A stretch of DNA of 64,000 nt from Maea johnstoni (taxonomy: Eukaryota; Annelida; Polychaeta; Spionida; Magelonidae): positions 19,655,500-19,719,499 of the forward strand of contig OZ012700.1 of the NCBI GenBank assembly GCA_963942565.1, read 5' to 3'. The translations under genes were made by a program, and so were the position numbers. Shown piece after piece: positions 1-11,587 of the stretch. The notes beneath the pieces were generated by a model. That model was not told where the DNA came from and made no database searches. It saw only the letters and a program-made list of their open reading frames with translations. Every line of letters begins with the position of its first letter. Position 1 is the stretch's first letter.

Positions 1-679
1 GAAAATGACATCGAACTATTGATCAAAATTGATTCATGGTGGGTTATTTTACAAGTATAGATTCGGGGAATCCTCATTGAACATGCACCTTAACAGAAAC
101 GAAAATGTAACATGAGGGAAAGATAATTGATACAACCAATTACAACCATTTCTCTGGTGAATTCATTTTACATGAGGAGTGTGATAACGGGTGTTATTAT
201 ACCTCACGTGAGGATACTCTTATCCTATTGGATGAGAGCCATGTGTCAAGACTGTTGGCAACCTGTGTCTCTGTAGATTCCTTGACAACGGTCACCATTC
301 AATGTATTAGCACCCGCTGTCAAGGAGATGACGTAATAGCACCCGTTGTCAAGGTGCCGTTTCATGATTCCCTATATTGTTGAGGACGCCATGCTTCCAA
401 GATCCCCACGCGTGGCGAAATGTGTCAAGGCCTGAGCAGAATATGCCGCCGTCAACAATGGAATTGTGTTATTGTTGAGAACAACGATAAAGAAAATAAC
501 ATGCGCGAGTGTCTCAATTTAGAGAAAAAAAGTAAAATCTCAACCCAGTTGAGATGGTTGGTTGTTCGGTATGATAAAACAAATAGGACATCCCAGCATG
601 GTCAGCACTGTAAATCAGCTGCTCAGATATTACACTGCCCAAGTTTCAACTTGTCATGGATTTTGGGTGGCCGTGGGTG

Positions 680-724
680 AGGAGAGGGGGGGGGGGGGGC
701 GGGGGAGGGGAGGGGGGGGGGGGG
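680..724 (+). repeat. G-run with G-quadruplex potential
   Basis: The stretch is almost pure G, with runs of 4 to 13 G separated by single A or C. It can form several G-quadruplexes by sequence rule (four or more G3+ tracts). The exact length may be affected by assembly. Confidence 0.7.
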
Positions 725-935
725 GTTCGGTATAATAAAACAAATATGACATCCCTATGGGGCTGCCAACATAATAGTCTTCCCCTCGGTTCGGTATAAC
801 AAAACAAATATGACATCCCTATGGGGCTGCCAACATAATAGTCTTCCCCTCGTGAGCATTGTCACCCTCGGGCTACGCCTGCTCGGGGTAGACAATCATG
901 TTGGCAACCCCTAAGGGATGCCATATTTGTATAAT
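725..935. repeat. Palindromic repeat with a 64-bp tandem duplication
   Basis: A 64-bp unit starting gttcggtata is present twice, at 725-788 and 789-852, differing by about one base. Its part caaatatgacatccctatgg...ctgccaac is met in inverted form at about 899-932 (gttggcaacccctaaggg...). The whole is therefore an imperfect inverted repeat, probably a small palindromic transposable element whose left arm was later duplicated. Confidence 0.6.
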
Positions 936-995
936 ACATGTATTATTATAAACGTGTAAGCATAACTAGAATTCCTTTTAGAGAAACTATTTCGT

Positions 996-1012
996 ATTAG
1001 ATAGAGAAGACA
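996..1012 (+). repeat. Left 17-bp target-site duplication of the Penelope-like element
   Basis: The sequence attagatagagaagaca is repeated exactly at 5216-5232, on the other side of the foldback element. Outside these 17 bases the flanks differ, as expected for a target-site duplication made at insertion. Confidence 0.85.
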
Positions 1013-1811
1013 TGAGAAAACGAGGCACGGCCGCATGTAGTTACAATGTCAAAGTAGTTGACAGGATGATGGTGTGGTAGGTATCATCTATTGGGTGCCA
1101 ATGGTGATAGTGCAAATGGGTACTGAAGCTATATAGTTGCTGTAGTACATAGTTAGCTTGTAGATGATGTTGTTGTTATAATATAGAATAGATTAATCTG
1201 AATAGATTTTATGTTTCAGGTGAGTACCTGTTGCGTCCTGCTATGTATTGTGCTCCAGGTGAGTATTAGGAGAAGTGCGACCCAGATGAGGCCATTGATT
1301 AGGTGCGTATATAATGTACTGTGTTATGTGTGGTCCATAAAAGCGACCAAGTGTGTCACATGAATGTTGTGTTGTCATGTCCGTGTCTTCCCTTAAAAAC
1401 CATATGGTTTGTTGTATATATTGCCATACGAAGAGCATGTGGTATGAGTGTATAGTCAGGGTACGATGACGGACGGAGTGGACCCTAAAGGTAGGTGTTA
1501 TAATCCATGGACGATCATCGGAAATTGCCAGTGATATGATCGTAAGATAGTGAATGTCTGAGATTGTGTGAATGGATATAACGTAGGAAAATACCTAATG
1601 AAGTATTGAGATAGTGATCAGATTTTCTCAGGTAGGGTGAGCTAGCGTGAGTCTATCCCCCCTAGTCACTAAATATACCAGATCCGACATGATATATGGT
1701 CTGGAGATAGGAGTTGGTGTACGTCTGATATGATAAATAGATGTGAAGGATATATGAGATAATATATTCCACATATTGCGCGAGAAATACGTCAGCATAG
1801 TAGTATAGTGT

Positions 1812-2740
1812 CTAGTCGGCAAGGTTCAGTCCCAAGGGGACAGTGCTTCTTAACCGAAAGATCCATTTCGATTCCAGAGCTTCTCTCTTAGTTCTAGAGT
1901 TATGCGCCTTTGGAGAGGTTTTAACAAAGTCTAGAATAAATATTTTGACATTGTTGACTCCTGTGTGGCCTTTGGAGTTGTAGTGTCGGCCAACCACCAG
2001 GTGTTTCTTGTGCTTCCTAATGGAAGTAAAGTGTTCTCCTATGCGTTCGCGTAGAGAACGTTTAGTTTGTCCTACATAGACCTTCATACAAACCTTACAG
2101 TAAAGGCAGTAGATGAGGTTATTGGAAATGCAACTAATGTTGTGACGAGTGACAAAGCTGCGTTTAGTCAGCGGGCAGTAAATGCGGCCGCTCTTGTCTA
2201 GAGTTTTGCAATAATTGCACTTGAGACGTTGACATTTGTCCCTCTTTTTGTTAGTCCTAGATTGGTCAGTGTCAGCGGTAGTAAGTTTAGCTCTGACTAA
2301 TAAGTCACGCAGGTTTTTAGGTCTGCGGAAGCCTCGTATAACTGGAACATGTAGTAGGGGTCTGGTGGAACTGGAGTTGTCCAGTACATCCCAGTTGTGT
2401 GATAAAATATCAAGCACCGCCCTATACGAGGGGTGATAGTCGGTGATAAGGAAAAGCTTATCTTTGTTATTAGACTCAGATTGATCTTTATTAAGCTTGT
2501 TGAGTAGACTATCTCTATCAAGTAAATATGCCTTGTCAAAACCTTCCTGAATGATATTATCAGGGTAGTTCGCCTTATGAAAAGATAGGGCTAATTTTTC
2601 ACTCTGGATAACAAAGTCATCAGTATTACTACAAATTCTCCTTAGTCTTAAGAATTGACTATATGGGATTGACTTTTTGCATGATGTCGGATGGCAGGAG
2701 CTATAGTCTAGGTAGCTCAGCGTATCGGTTTCCTTAGTAT
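1812..2740 (-). CDS. Penelope-like ORF fragment, RT C-terminus plus GIY-YIG (left arm)
   Basis: This is the mirror copy of the right-arm frame, read on the minus strand and ending at 1812. The last 201 codons are open and hold the cysteine-rich GIY-YIG module: CNYC, then CLYCKVCMKVYVGQTKRS (the YVGQT motif), RERIGEH, and GRHYNSKGH. The fragment has no N-terminal reverse-transcriptase motifs because it starts at the palindrome centre. It is unlikely to act alone. Confidence 0.8.
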
Positions 2741-2742
2741 AG

Positions 2743-3675
2743 AGTAATACTAAGGAAACCGATACGCTGAGCTACCTAGACTATAGCTCCTGCCATCCGA
2801 CATCATGCAAAAAGTCAATCCCATATAGTCAATTCTTAAGACTAAGGAGAATTTGTAGTAATACTGATGACTTTGTTATCCAGAGTGAAAAATTAGCCCT
2901 ATCTTTTCATAAGGCGAACTACCCTGATAATATCATTCAGGAAGGTTTTGACAAGGCATATTTACTTGATAGAGATAGTCTACTCAACAAGCTTAATAAA
3001 GATCAATCTGAGTCTAATAACAAAGATAAGCTTTTCCTTATCACCGACTATCACCCCTCGTATAGGGCGGTGCTTGATATTTTATCACACAACTGGGATG
3101 TACTGGACAACTCCAGTTCCACCAGACCCCTACTACATGTTCCAGTTATACGAGGCTTCCGCAGACCTAAAAACCTGCGTGACTTATTAGTCAGAGCTAA
3201 ACTTACTACCGCTGACACTGACCAATCTAGGACTAACAAAAAGAGGGACAAATGTCAACGTCTCAAGTGCAATTATTGCACAACTCTAGACAAGAGCGGC
3301 CGCATTTACTGCCCGCTGACTAAACGCAGCTATGTCACTCGTCACAACATTAGTTGCATTTCCAATAACCTCATCTACTGCCTTTACTGTAAGGTTTGTA
3401 TGAAGGTCTATGTAGGACAAACTAAACGTTCTCTACGCGAACGCATAGGAGAACACTTTACTTCCATTAGGAAGCACAAGAAACACCTGGTGGTTGGCCG
3501 ACACTACAACTCCAAAGGCCACACAGGAGTCAACAATGTCAAAATATTTATTCTAGACTTTGTTAAAACCTCTCCAAAGGCGCATAACTCTAGAACTAAG
3601 AAAGAAGCTCTGGAATCGAAATGGATCTTTCGGTTAAGAAGCACTGTCCCCTTGGGACTGAACCTTGCCGACTAG
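2743..3675 (+). CDS. Penelope-like ORF fragment, RT C-terminus plus GIY-YIG (right arm)
   Basis: One frame stays open from the palindrome centre to the stop at 3675 (about 310 codons). Its first part has the RT thumb motif IPYSQFLRLRRICS. Next come LITDYHPSYRAVLDIL and VIRGFRRPKNLRDLLVRAKL, the usual linker before the endonuclease. Last are the Cys-rich segment CNYC...CLYCKVCMKVYVGQTK and the GIY-YIG core with RERIGEH. In Penelope-like elements this endonuclease cuts the target for primed reverse transcription. The catalytic RT motifs are missing because the copy is 5' truncated, so it cannot retrotranspose unaided. Confidence 0.85.
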   Translation, partial: SNTKETDTLSYLDYSSCHPTSCKKSIPYSQFLRLRRICSNTDDFVIQSEKLALSFHKANYPDNIIQEGFDKAYLLDRDSLLNKLNKDQSESNNKDKLFLITDYHPSYRAVLDILSHNWDVLDNSSSTRPLLHVPVIRGFRRPKNLRDLLVRAKLTTADTDQSRTNKKRDKCQRLKCNYCTTLDKSGRIYCPLTKRSYVTRHNISCISNNLIYCLYCKVCMKVYVGQTKRSLRERIGEHFTSIRKHKKHLVVGRHYNSKGHTGVNNVKIFILDFVKTSPKAHNSRTKKEALESKWIFRLRSTVPLGLNLAD

Positions 3676-4914
3676 ACACTATACTACTATGCTGACGTAT
3701 TTCTCGCGCAATATGTGGAATATATTATCTCATATATCCTTCACATCTATTTATCATATCAGACGTACACCAACTCCTATCTCCAGATCATATATCATGT
3801 CGGATCTGGTATATTTAGTGACTAGGGGGGATAGACTCACGCTAGCTCACCCTACCTGAGAAAATCTGATCACTATCTTAATACTTCATTAGGTATTTTC
3901 CTACGTTATATCCATTCACACAATCTCAGACATTCACTATCTTACGATCATATCACTGGCAATTTCCGATGATCGTCCATGGATTATAACACCTACCTTT
4001 AGGGTCCACTCCGTCCGTCATCGTACCCTGACTATACACTCATACCACATGCTCTTCGTATGGCAATATATACAACAAACCATATGGTTTTTAAGGGAAG
4101 ACACGGACATGACAACACAACATTCATGTGACACACTTGGTCGCTTTTATGGACCACACATAACACAGTACATTATATACGCACCTAATCAATGGCCTCA
4201 TCTGGGTCGCACTTCTCCTAATACTCACCTGGAGCACAATACATAGCAGGACGCAACAGGTACTCACCTGGAACATAAAATCTATTCAGATTAATCTATT
4301 CTATATTATAACAACAACATCATCTACAAGCTAACTATGTACTACAGCAACTATATAGCTTCAGTACCCATTTGCACTATCACCATTGGCACCCAATAGA
4401 TGATACCTACCACACCATCATCCTGTCAACTACTTTGACATTGTAACTACATGCGGCCGTGCCTCGTTTTCTCATGTTTTTCTCTTATCCACATTGGTTA
4501 CAACAGCCCCATACCCGACACTTAGCGCGTATGCGCCGACACAGGCTATCTATGTGCAGATATCTATGAGAGGCACCACACCTCCACACGACTATCTCCA
4601 CATTCCGCCGACACATATGATACCATACAAACAACATAAGAACTTCCATTCTTATACACCACACAGACACGGACTGCTACCTATTTCAACCAGTCCTACT
4701 CTGACACCTACCACTGAGACCGATCTATACCTACACTATTTGGATACTCACCTGAATCCACCCACTGTTCCTATTATCTAATTCAGCTATAGGGTAATTG
4801 GCTTATTCAGCCTTACATACAGGGACGTCACACTATATACACCCTTTAAGCAGTCCATTCAGCAACAGGGACCTCCTGTCCCCCACTCAAGCAATTAATA
4901 TCTTGCTGCCGTTT

Positions 4915-4985
4915 ATCATATAACATCAGTGCTTCTGATGAGGGAGTTGTAGCCCCGAAACCGTCTCAACAATTACCCCTACAGG
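4915..4985 (+). ncRNA. Hammerhead-ribozyme-like core in the Penelope-like 3' tail
   Basis: CTGATGA (4935-4941) is followed by GGG, an 8-base loop, CCC(C) and GAAA (4957-4960). This matches the hammerhead core CUGANGA / stem II / GAAA. Penelope-like elements are known to carry hammerhead motifs with a short stem III. I could not place stems I and III or the cleavage site with certainty, so catalytic activity is not shown. Confidence 0.5.
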
Positions 4986-5215
4986 TACTTGCTATTGTTA
5001 GATGACGTCACTGCACGACGTCTCGACGCATTCCTCATGCTAGGTAACATGCACTCCCGCATGACGCGTATCCACGGCAACACATTGTTGCACGTGACGT
5101 ATAGATCGATCGGTAGAACGCGTTGTTTGATTTGGTCAGTTGCAATCTATCCATGCAGCTAGACGGTCAAGCTTAAATGATTGGCATCCCCAACGGTCCT
5201 TTACCTCGTCTCAAC

Positions 5216-5232
5216 ATTAGATAGAGAAGACA
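5216..5232 (+). repeat. Right 17-bp target-site duplication of the Penelope-like element
   Basis: Exact partner of 996-1012 (attagatagagaagaca). It fixes the right end of the element at 5215. Confidence 0.85.
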
Positions 5233-7010
5233 GTTTGTAAATTTAGATGAAAAAACAAACATTTCTTTTTTTTGGGGGGGGGGGGGGGAGGACCACCTTC
5301 ATTTAAAAAACATTAGGAAGGTAAAGGTGAAAAATTAGTAACAAAACAAACTGATATACCTAGAGAATGAGAAACTTTTTACCAAAAAATCTAAAATTAA
5401 CCATATTTAACTTAACACGATTACAAATAATTTGCCTTAACTCACAGAAAGCCATATATTAAAGATGTACATGGATATAACAACTGAAGAATTAGAAGGA
5501 TAGTAGGATTTTTAAAAGAACTTCTTAACACATTTAGGCCACTATTAGGCAACCTTTTATTATTGTTCTTATACACAGTTCTAGTTAAGGTGGGTAATTC
5601 GTGAATAAAAGGTCATTATGATATTTTTACATATGTATATGCCTAAACCATTTCCCCTATAATCAGATCACCTGTCTAAGCCATCACTGAGCAGATTGAG
5701 AGACCAACTACTACAGAATCTTCCGTAGACTTGACCATAATGAGGAAAGGTCTATGGTCTTTTTCGATATTGAATTTCCCCAAAACGTGGTCACTTCAAA
5801 CATGTTTTTAATATAATTGTAACAAAAAATTAATTACACTAAAAGATAAAACGAGAAACATGTTGATATTAATCATGTAATGAGGATGAGAGGTGGAATA
5901 AAGTGTATGATTCTTTGAGGCACTTTGAAAATGGACATTGAAATGTTTTTCTTTTCATTTAATGTCACAAGTTATCAGCGTTTATATTGCCGTTTGTATT
6001 TTTGTTAACCTACTTCATTCTTCGAGGATTATGTGATTACCTGTGGTTGAATTACACTACGATGACGCATATGTACTTGTAGATGCAATAAAAATAATCT
6101 GTTTCAGAATTTAAAAAATGTAATGAGGATAGTGTATCCTGGAACAGTGTCTTGAAGAATACAAAGCGGGGATTGAAAATAATGTATACTTAGAGAGTTT
6201 TATGCAAACATAGCTCCATGTATATGAGGAGTTCAACAAATGCATATAGCTAGTACAGTGTCTTGCGAGTTGACTTGTGAAATATATTTTAATGTGAATA
6301 TCATTTCCTTATGTTTAAATTGTTTTATGTTCGTGTTTGATACAAATAAAATTAATACAGCAATTTGCAAAGTTCAACCAAATGATTTGGAATGAAGAAG
6401 ATTTTTATAGAATACCGGTATTTGAAGACGAATTTTTGGTATTGTTCTGAGTGTCAGTTTTCTTGAAATAATATTTCCCAACTTACACATTGCAAAAAGT
6501 TTGTAAAATACCACTCTTTTGACAGAATTTTGTAAAAAATAGTAGAAAAGAGAGCTACCAAATTCGTACCATATTTATCCATTCTTATATAAGATACTGT
6601 CAAGCAAGTCATTTTACAATAGACGAATGGCCATACATATTTTCTGGAAATATGTCACATTGTACAATTTCAATAAAAAAAAAATGAAAATCACTATAGC
6701 AAAAAGATACAGTTCATGTCTTTTGGGATTTTATATACAATAGGCAGGTTAAGTTATAATGGTACAAATAAAGTAAGGTAAATTTTGCTAGATTATTCTA
6801 GTTTTTCCAATCTCCTATAGGTGTTGCCGGTTGACAGAGGTAGTAAAGACCTTTAAAATAACCACATTATTTTAGTTTCCTATACTACAAATAGAGGGCA
6901 GCATTGCATGAATAGCCAAAGAAGCACTGCTAACGCTGCTTACGTACTCTTGAAACATTACAAAAGTATTAAATGAAATCGTGAATAAAAAAGACACCTA
7001 CCAGAACCAC
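5233..7010. other. AT-rich non-coding stretch
   Basis: No open frame above 60 codons, no RNA gene and no clear repeat pair is seen. A poly-G tract of about 14 bases lies near 5276-5289. The rest is AT-rich DNA typical of gene-poor intergenic sequence. Confidence 0.5.
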
Positions 7011-7014
7011 ATAG

Positions 7015-7150
7015 GAAAGCGATTTGGAATACCCGTTGGGGACAACCAACGAATGACTAAAAGTCACTGGCAACTTTCGAACGCCTCAGGATTCTAACCG
7101 GACCGGCCGGTCTGCGAGAAACGCACTATACCACTCAGTTATGGACCCTA
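7015..7150 (-). mobile_element. tRNA-derived SINE (candidate)
   Basis: Read on the minus strand there is an A-box-like stretch (taactgagtggta, 7141 to 7129) and, about 30 bases on, a B-box-like ggttagaatcc (7099 to 7089). A tail with gttgccagtgac follows. The same tail motif occurs at about 36876-36892 and 63178-63194. This is the layout of a tRNA-headed SINE. The promoter boxes are imperfect and no target duplication was found. Confidence 0.5.
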
Positions 7151-8460
7151 TGTCTGCACTCTTTCAGCATTGCCGAAACTGATCCAAAATTAAAATTGTT
7201 TGCATGTATATTTAAACCTCAAAACATAAACATCTCCAAGTTTAGTCATAGCTTCCACGTCCAATCGTATCAGAATATATTGCGACAAATCGCTTAGTTT
7301 GAAAGAAAGTTTTATTTTGCTAGATTGAGTTGAAATAAATTGATATGTAGAAATACAACTTGGACATTTGCATAGCGGCTTTGCGAACTGACAAATGCAC
7401 CAATCTAGCTAGTACTTCAATGTTTAAAATGCTCTAGAATGTAAATATCAAAAGTGTAATATTGCCAAAATAGACCAAGTGCAGCATAACCAAATTTGAA
7501 CATCGTATGATACCACATCCTTAGGGGAAATTAAAAGAACAATAATCTGATTGGCAATAAATTGCGGTTTGCTTCGTTTCCGGACATACTTTACAACTTT
7601 GCCTTTTTAGATTGGTTTTGACCATTCTTTTAGTATCACTAACGTTTCTGTACTGAAATAAAATATAAAGTACGTATCACCATCAGCACTGGTCACCATA
7701 GAATGTAATGATAACACCCAATTGATTACTTCATGGTCAATATTAACCCGGTAAATGATCGCGGCGGCCAAAAGCAGCTGGATGATTTGGGTAAAATCGT
7801 TCAGGCAAAAGCCAATAAGGGAAAATATTTGAAATATAAAATATGTAAAAGATAATTAAAACATTAGCAACACCTCTTTCAAATAAGCTACTAAAACATT
7901 CTCAATTCCAAAGTTATTGTCAAAAGTATCATACGTCCAGACAATTTCTAGCGCAATAATGTGTAATCTAGCAATTTGATGAGTCAAATGTCTCATCAAA
8001 TTCTAATGAAATGATTACCCATTTATATTCATTCAGTAATCATAAATACATCAAAATTGAAAAGAAAAGATGCCTTGAATTAATCTGTGAATAGTTATCT
8101 TTTCTGTTTCTTATTTAAAAAAATGGCAGATTGAATACTACTATCTCCTTCACACCGCAACAAAATTGTTCTTAAATAATGATATAGCATTCTAACATGG
8201 CAACCGCAGTTTATTGTAGACTATGATGGTGGTTGTCAAGGAGAAAGTCAACTCGGATGCATCCAGTTGGAATTTTGCCCTCTAACCCAGAATTTTAAAA
8301 CTATTTTTTGAAGAAGCAGACAGTGATTTCGTGATGCAATTAGGGTTATGTGATTAAAAAAAGTGTAATTAGTTAAATGAAATACCCAAATACATAGATG
8401 GCCAAACAAATACTTTACAAGAGGATATTGACTCCTGCCCGCACTCAGTAGCTGAAATCA
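7151..8460. other. AT-rich non-coding stretch
   Basis: No gene, RNA or clear repeat is supported here. All frames are broken at short intervals. Confidence 0.45.
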
Positions 8461-8467
8461 ATTTGAA

Positions 8468-8662
8468 AGAGTTATTTGTCCCTCATGAGAGCATTTATAA
8501 CTAAATTATTTTATATATACTAAAAATGAAAGTTATTTGTCCATCATGAGAGCATTCATGACTAAATCATTTTATTAAATACTGAAAAATGGAAGTTATT
8601 TGTCCCGAATGAGAGCATCTATAACTAAAAAAAATTAAAATACTAAAAAATGAAAGTTTTTA
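8468..8662 (+). repeat. 61-bp tandem repeat, 3 copies
   Basis: Three diverged copies of a unit reading (g)aaagttatttgtcc..catgagagcat.tataactaaa..att follow each other. They start near 8468, 8529 and 8592. The array is AT-rich and non-coding. Confidence 0.7.
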
Positions 8663-8690
8663 GTTGTTGTTTTAAATATGCAATGATATT

Positions 8691-9049
8691 GATTAAGTTA
8701 GCCCTGGACGGCCGTATGTCAAATTAATCTTCGGACCTGCTGCCAACCCATCCTCCGAAGGAAGAAAGGAATGGGGTTATACGTCACTTTCAACAGCTTG
8801 GGTCATCTCACTGCGAGATAGAAACCTGAAACCGGGAAGAAATTCCCTTCTCTTCACGTTTAGTTCCAAGGGGTCTTTCAGTTGCAGAGGACCATAGATA
8901 GCCCTCCACAACACTGCACATTTATATAGCGACCAGGCCAACCCGCCTGGGGATCGATCAGAGACACGAACCCCATCCTCGGAGGAAGCACCTCAGGCAG
9001 GTTAGCAGCCGGTCCTCAGCTTTATTCACCACCAGGCCTAACTTAATCA
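8691..9049. mobile_element. Inverted-repeat DNA element (unclassified)
   Basis: The left end gattaagttagccctgg is met inverted at the right end (ccaggcctaacttaatc), and both sides share a further ggacc(t/g)gctgc(c/t)aac. An inner part (about 8815-8890) is found in inverted orientation at about 53826-53960, so the sequence is dispersed. It is probably a non-autonomous DNA transposon. No target duplication is clear. Confidence 0.45.
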
Positions 9050-9082
9050 CTAAAATATTCATGAGGCATGGGCTCAAAAATA

Positions 9083-9314
9083 TTTAACCCATTCACACTT
9101 AAGAGTTTCTCTAGAAAGTGTCGTCTGCTACTCTCATACTTTTGAAAATATCTTTTGAATAAAGCAAAAATTCACAAAATATTTGAAGGAGGGTTCTTGT
9201 CTGGCATATGATCAACATTTCTCCTTCAAACGTTTTCAAGAAAATGTGTTTGCAAGTTAAATATTTCCAAAATCGTCAGGCCTCTTTTGGCTTCTCTGAG
9301 CTTTAATGGGTTAA
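9083..9314 (-). mobile_element. TTAA-flanked MITE, family 2 (ttaacccatt ends)
   Basis: It starts ttaacccattcacactta and ends ctttaatgggttaa. Inside are two copies of an inverted motif around atatttgaagga / tccttcaaa. About a dozen relatives occur in the window. TTAA at both borders suggests a piggyBac-type or other TTAA-targeting transposase. Confidence 0.65.
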
Positions 9315-9756
9315 GGTTAAACTCCTGGCAAAAAAGAACAAACAAATATTTATCACTTTATTTCTATGCAAGAAATATCGATCATCTTTATTACATTCTA
9401 TTAAAGAGGAAACCAAATATTCATAACAATTTGGCTCATCAGAATATCATGCTTGAATCTGACCCCGAATTCCAAGAATATAACTTTGGGATTTACAAGA
9501 TTGAAAGGGATTAAGTAAAAAGCTATTGACTTACAGTTATAAGATCAAGTAGAAAAATATTTTTAAATCTCCATTTTCCTTACATATTTACCATATGATA
9601 TATGTAACAAATCAGGAAATTAATTCTAAAATAAAGTGATGTTTCTATGGATTATCTCATCTTCTCCATTTTCTCTCTAGACTGTTTGAAGCACATTTTC
9701 TTTGTGGAACATAGTAAGACTGCTATTCTATAAGCATTGTAACAAGTGCTGAATAT

Positions 9757-9960
9757 TCAACCCTTCTGATGCTGGGGCTACTTTCGACCAATGCACAAGA
9801 AGGCAAAAAATTATGAAAATCATCTAAACCCTGACATGTTGGTATTCATTTGAAAGCTCTTGCGGAGCTATCAGAGATGTACCCATGGTTTCAGTCATTT
9901 CATCGCTTTCTGTCAGCATGTCATATTGAAGAAATTAGCCATCAGCAGCAAAAGAGTTAA
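9757..9960 (+). mobile_element. TTAA-type MITE, family 1 (cccttccaatgctgaggcta)
   Basis: This is a diverged copy of the commonest repeat in the window. It runs aacccttctgatgctggggctacttt, then tgttggtattcatt, then gagctatcagag.tgtacccatg, and ends gccatcagcagcaaaagagttaa. See the findings for the family. Confidence 0.65.
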
Positions 9961-10389
9961 CATATTTTGACTCAGCTTATTTGATTTATAAGCACACATT
10001 TTATAATTTCATCATGAAAGTATTTGACAGCAAATATGCAAATGAAGAACCTTACATTAATCTTATCCACATAGCAGCAACCAAAAAAGGCTGTACTACT
10101 TAGGACTTAGTTGCAAATAATACTGACATTGCTAGGTTGATATGGGTTAAAATCAGATATCTTCAAACAATGAAATATTAGAAAATAGTTGGGAGAAATG
10201 TAGACACAACGTAGAGCTGCTCTTGAAATATTTTCAATTTCATGCTTTACAACTGATTATACTGAAAATAGCAAGGCAACCAGGTGAGACTTTTAAGCAA
10301 ACTCCAAGCATGATTGGGTTCATGTTTATTCAGATTGTGAGGATAATTCTTTGCACTCATTTGACCAGTTTAGTTTAGGCATAGAAAGC

Positions 10390-10563
10390 TTCAGGTTGCT
10401 TAGTAACCGAAGAACTTCAGGTTGCCTAGTAAACGAAAACTTCAGGTTGCCTAGTAAACGAAAACTTCAGGTTGCCTAGTAACCGAAAAAACTTCAGGTT
10501 GCCTAGTAACAGAAAATTTCAGGTTGCCTAGTAACAAAATAACTTCAGGTTGCCTAGTAATAC
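10390..10563 (+). repeat. 25-bp tandem repeat, 7 copies
   Basis: The unit acttcaggttgcctagtaac(c)gaaa is repeated seven times with small changes. It lies in non-coding DNA and is a minisatellite. Confidence 0.85.
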
Positions 10564-10964
10564 TAAGTCAAGAAAGAAAGTAGGTCAAATTACTAAATGT
10601 TTTTGGATATGAATATCAGAAGACTAGAGAGGTCCATTTCAGCCTCTTTAATTGGAGAGCAAGTGCAGTGGATCGTAATTAATAAACAAATATTCCCTCC
10701 ATTATCGTTTATACGGCTGATGTCCCTGCACAAAAGGTTATATGTTAAGCCATGGAAACATAGCTTACTATTAGGACTAGCAGTCATGAACATATTAAGG
10801 CACCCCCCCCCCATTTAAAAAAGTATCTTTACAAACAAACTTTATAATAAGGCAACTCCTCTATACATTTCTCAATGTAAACATCTTAATATAAAGATTT
10901 GCAGTCACATCCATGAACTTTATAAGTATGGCCCCCCTCCCTCTTCCCTGTCTAATTAAATAGT

Positions 10965-11193
10965 TTAACCCATTCATGCCTGTAGAGGCAAAAAGAAAAC
11001 TGGCAATTTTCTTAAAATCTTTCAGGCAAAAGCATAGTTAAGAAAATATTTGACGGAGAAATGATCATCAAAATGCTATCAATAACACTCCTTCAAATAC
11101 TCAAAACAATCGCTCTTTATTTCCAGGTCATTGTAATAAGTACCATAGATCCTGACTACAATTTCTATAGGAGTTCGGGCATGAATGGGTTAA
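10965..11193 (+). mobile_element. TTAA-flanked MITE, family 2
   Basis: It is bounded by ttaacccattcatgcctgtagaggc and gcatgaatgggttaa, with the inner motifs caggcaaaagcatag and atatttgacggagaaatg. It is a full-length copy with TTAA at both ends. Confidence 0.7.
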
Positions 11194-11587
11194 CAAATTA
11201 TGTTATAAGGCAAAACGTCTGTACATTTAAATGCCGACTGCATGTTTTCCCTCACTATACATTATCATATCCCAGGAAGTATATTTTTCTACCTACAACA
11301 TTACGCAAGAGACAATAAATAAAGAAGTTACCTGTGGCCAAAAAAAAACTTTTCCAGGACCCCAAAATGCCCAGATAAATTTCACATAAGTACATGCATG
11401 CACAGGATATGATATAAACAATCAATTTTAAACAAAATCTAATACGTAAACATTTCATTCTTTGTATGTATTTTTTTTTTATTCCAATAGCAAATTTTCC
11501 CCTCGCATATATTTCAAGTACTAGTTCTATAAGGGGTATACTAAGCTTTGTTGGACCGCCACCAGGGGGACCTTTAGTCGAATCAAT

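Larger units (their letters stand above)
1..995. other. Non-coding flank left of the retroelement
   Basis: No convincing gene is seen. The 86-codon open frame at 420-680 has no recognisable domain and ends in the G-run. The stretch has a 12-bp palindrome (cctcacgtgagg, about 202-213) and two near-copies of tagcacccg(c/t)tgtcaagg (about 308-354), followed by the G-run and the palindromic repeat listed separately. Confidence 0.5.
1013..5215 (+). mobile_element. Foldback Penelope-like retroelement (GIY-YIG type)
   Basis: Two nearly identical arms of about 1.73 kb (1013-2740 and 2747-4474) are inverted around a 6-base spacer. Each arm carries the C-terminal part of a Penelope-like ORF: the reverse-transcriptase end (motif IPYSQFLRLRRICS), a basic linker, then a GIY-YIG endonuclease. 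Only the right copy continues into a 3' tail (4475-5215) with a hammerhead-like core. A 17-bp direct repeat flanks the whole, so it went in as one unit. Both copies lack the N-terminal RT at the centre. Such inverted, 5'-truncated twin copies are typical of Penelope-like elements. The closeness of the arms suggests a young insertion. Confidence 0.88.

Noticed and set aside
420-680. 86-codon open frame left of the retroelement
   Set aside because: It has no domain, no splice context, and ends beside a G-run. Its composition gives no sign of coding.
4494-4781. 95-codon open frame downstream of the GIY-YIG frame
   Set aside because: Low-complexity Thr/Pro/His/Tyr content; it lies in the 3' tail of the Penelope-like element, which is non-coding in the family.
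7015-7150. A true tRNA gene on the minus strand
   Set aside because: The A- and B-box-like parts are there but no cloverleaf with paired acceptor stem can be drawn, and a SINE-type tail follows.
10390-10563. CRISPR-like array
   Set aside because: The units are directly joined with no unique spacers, and the DNA is animal. It is a minisatellite.
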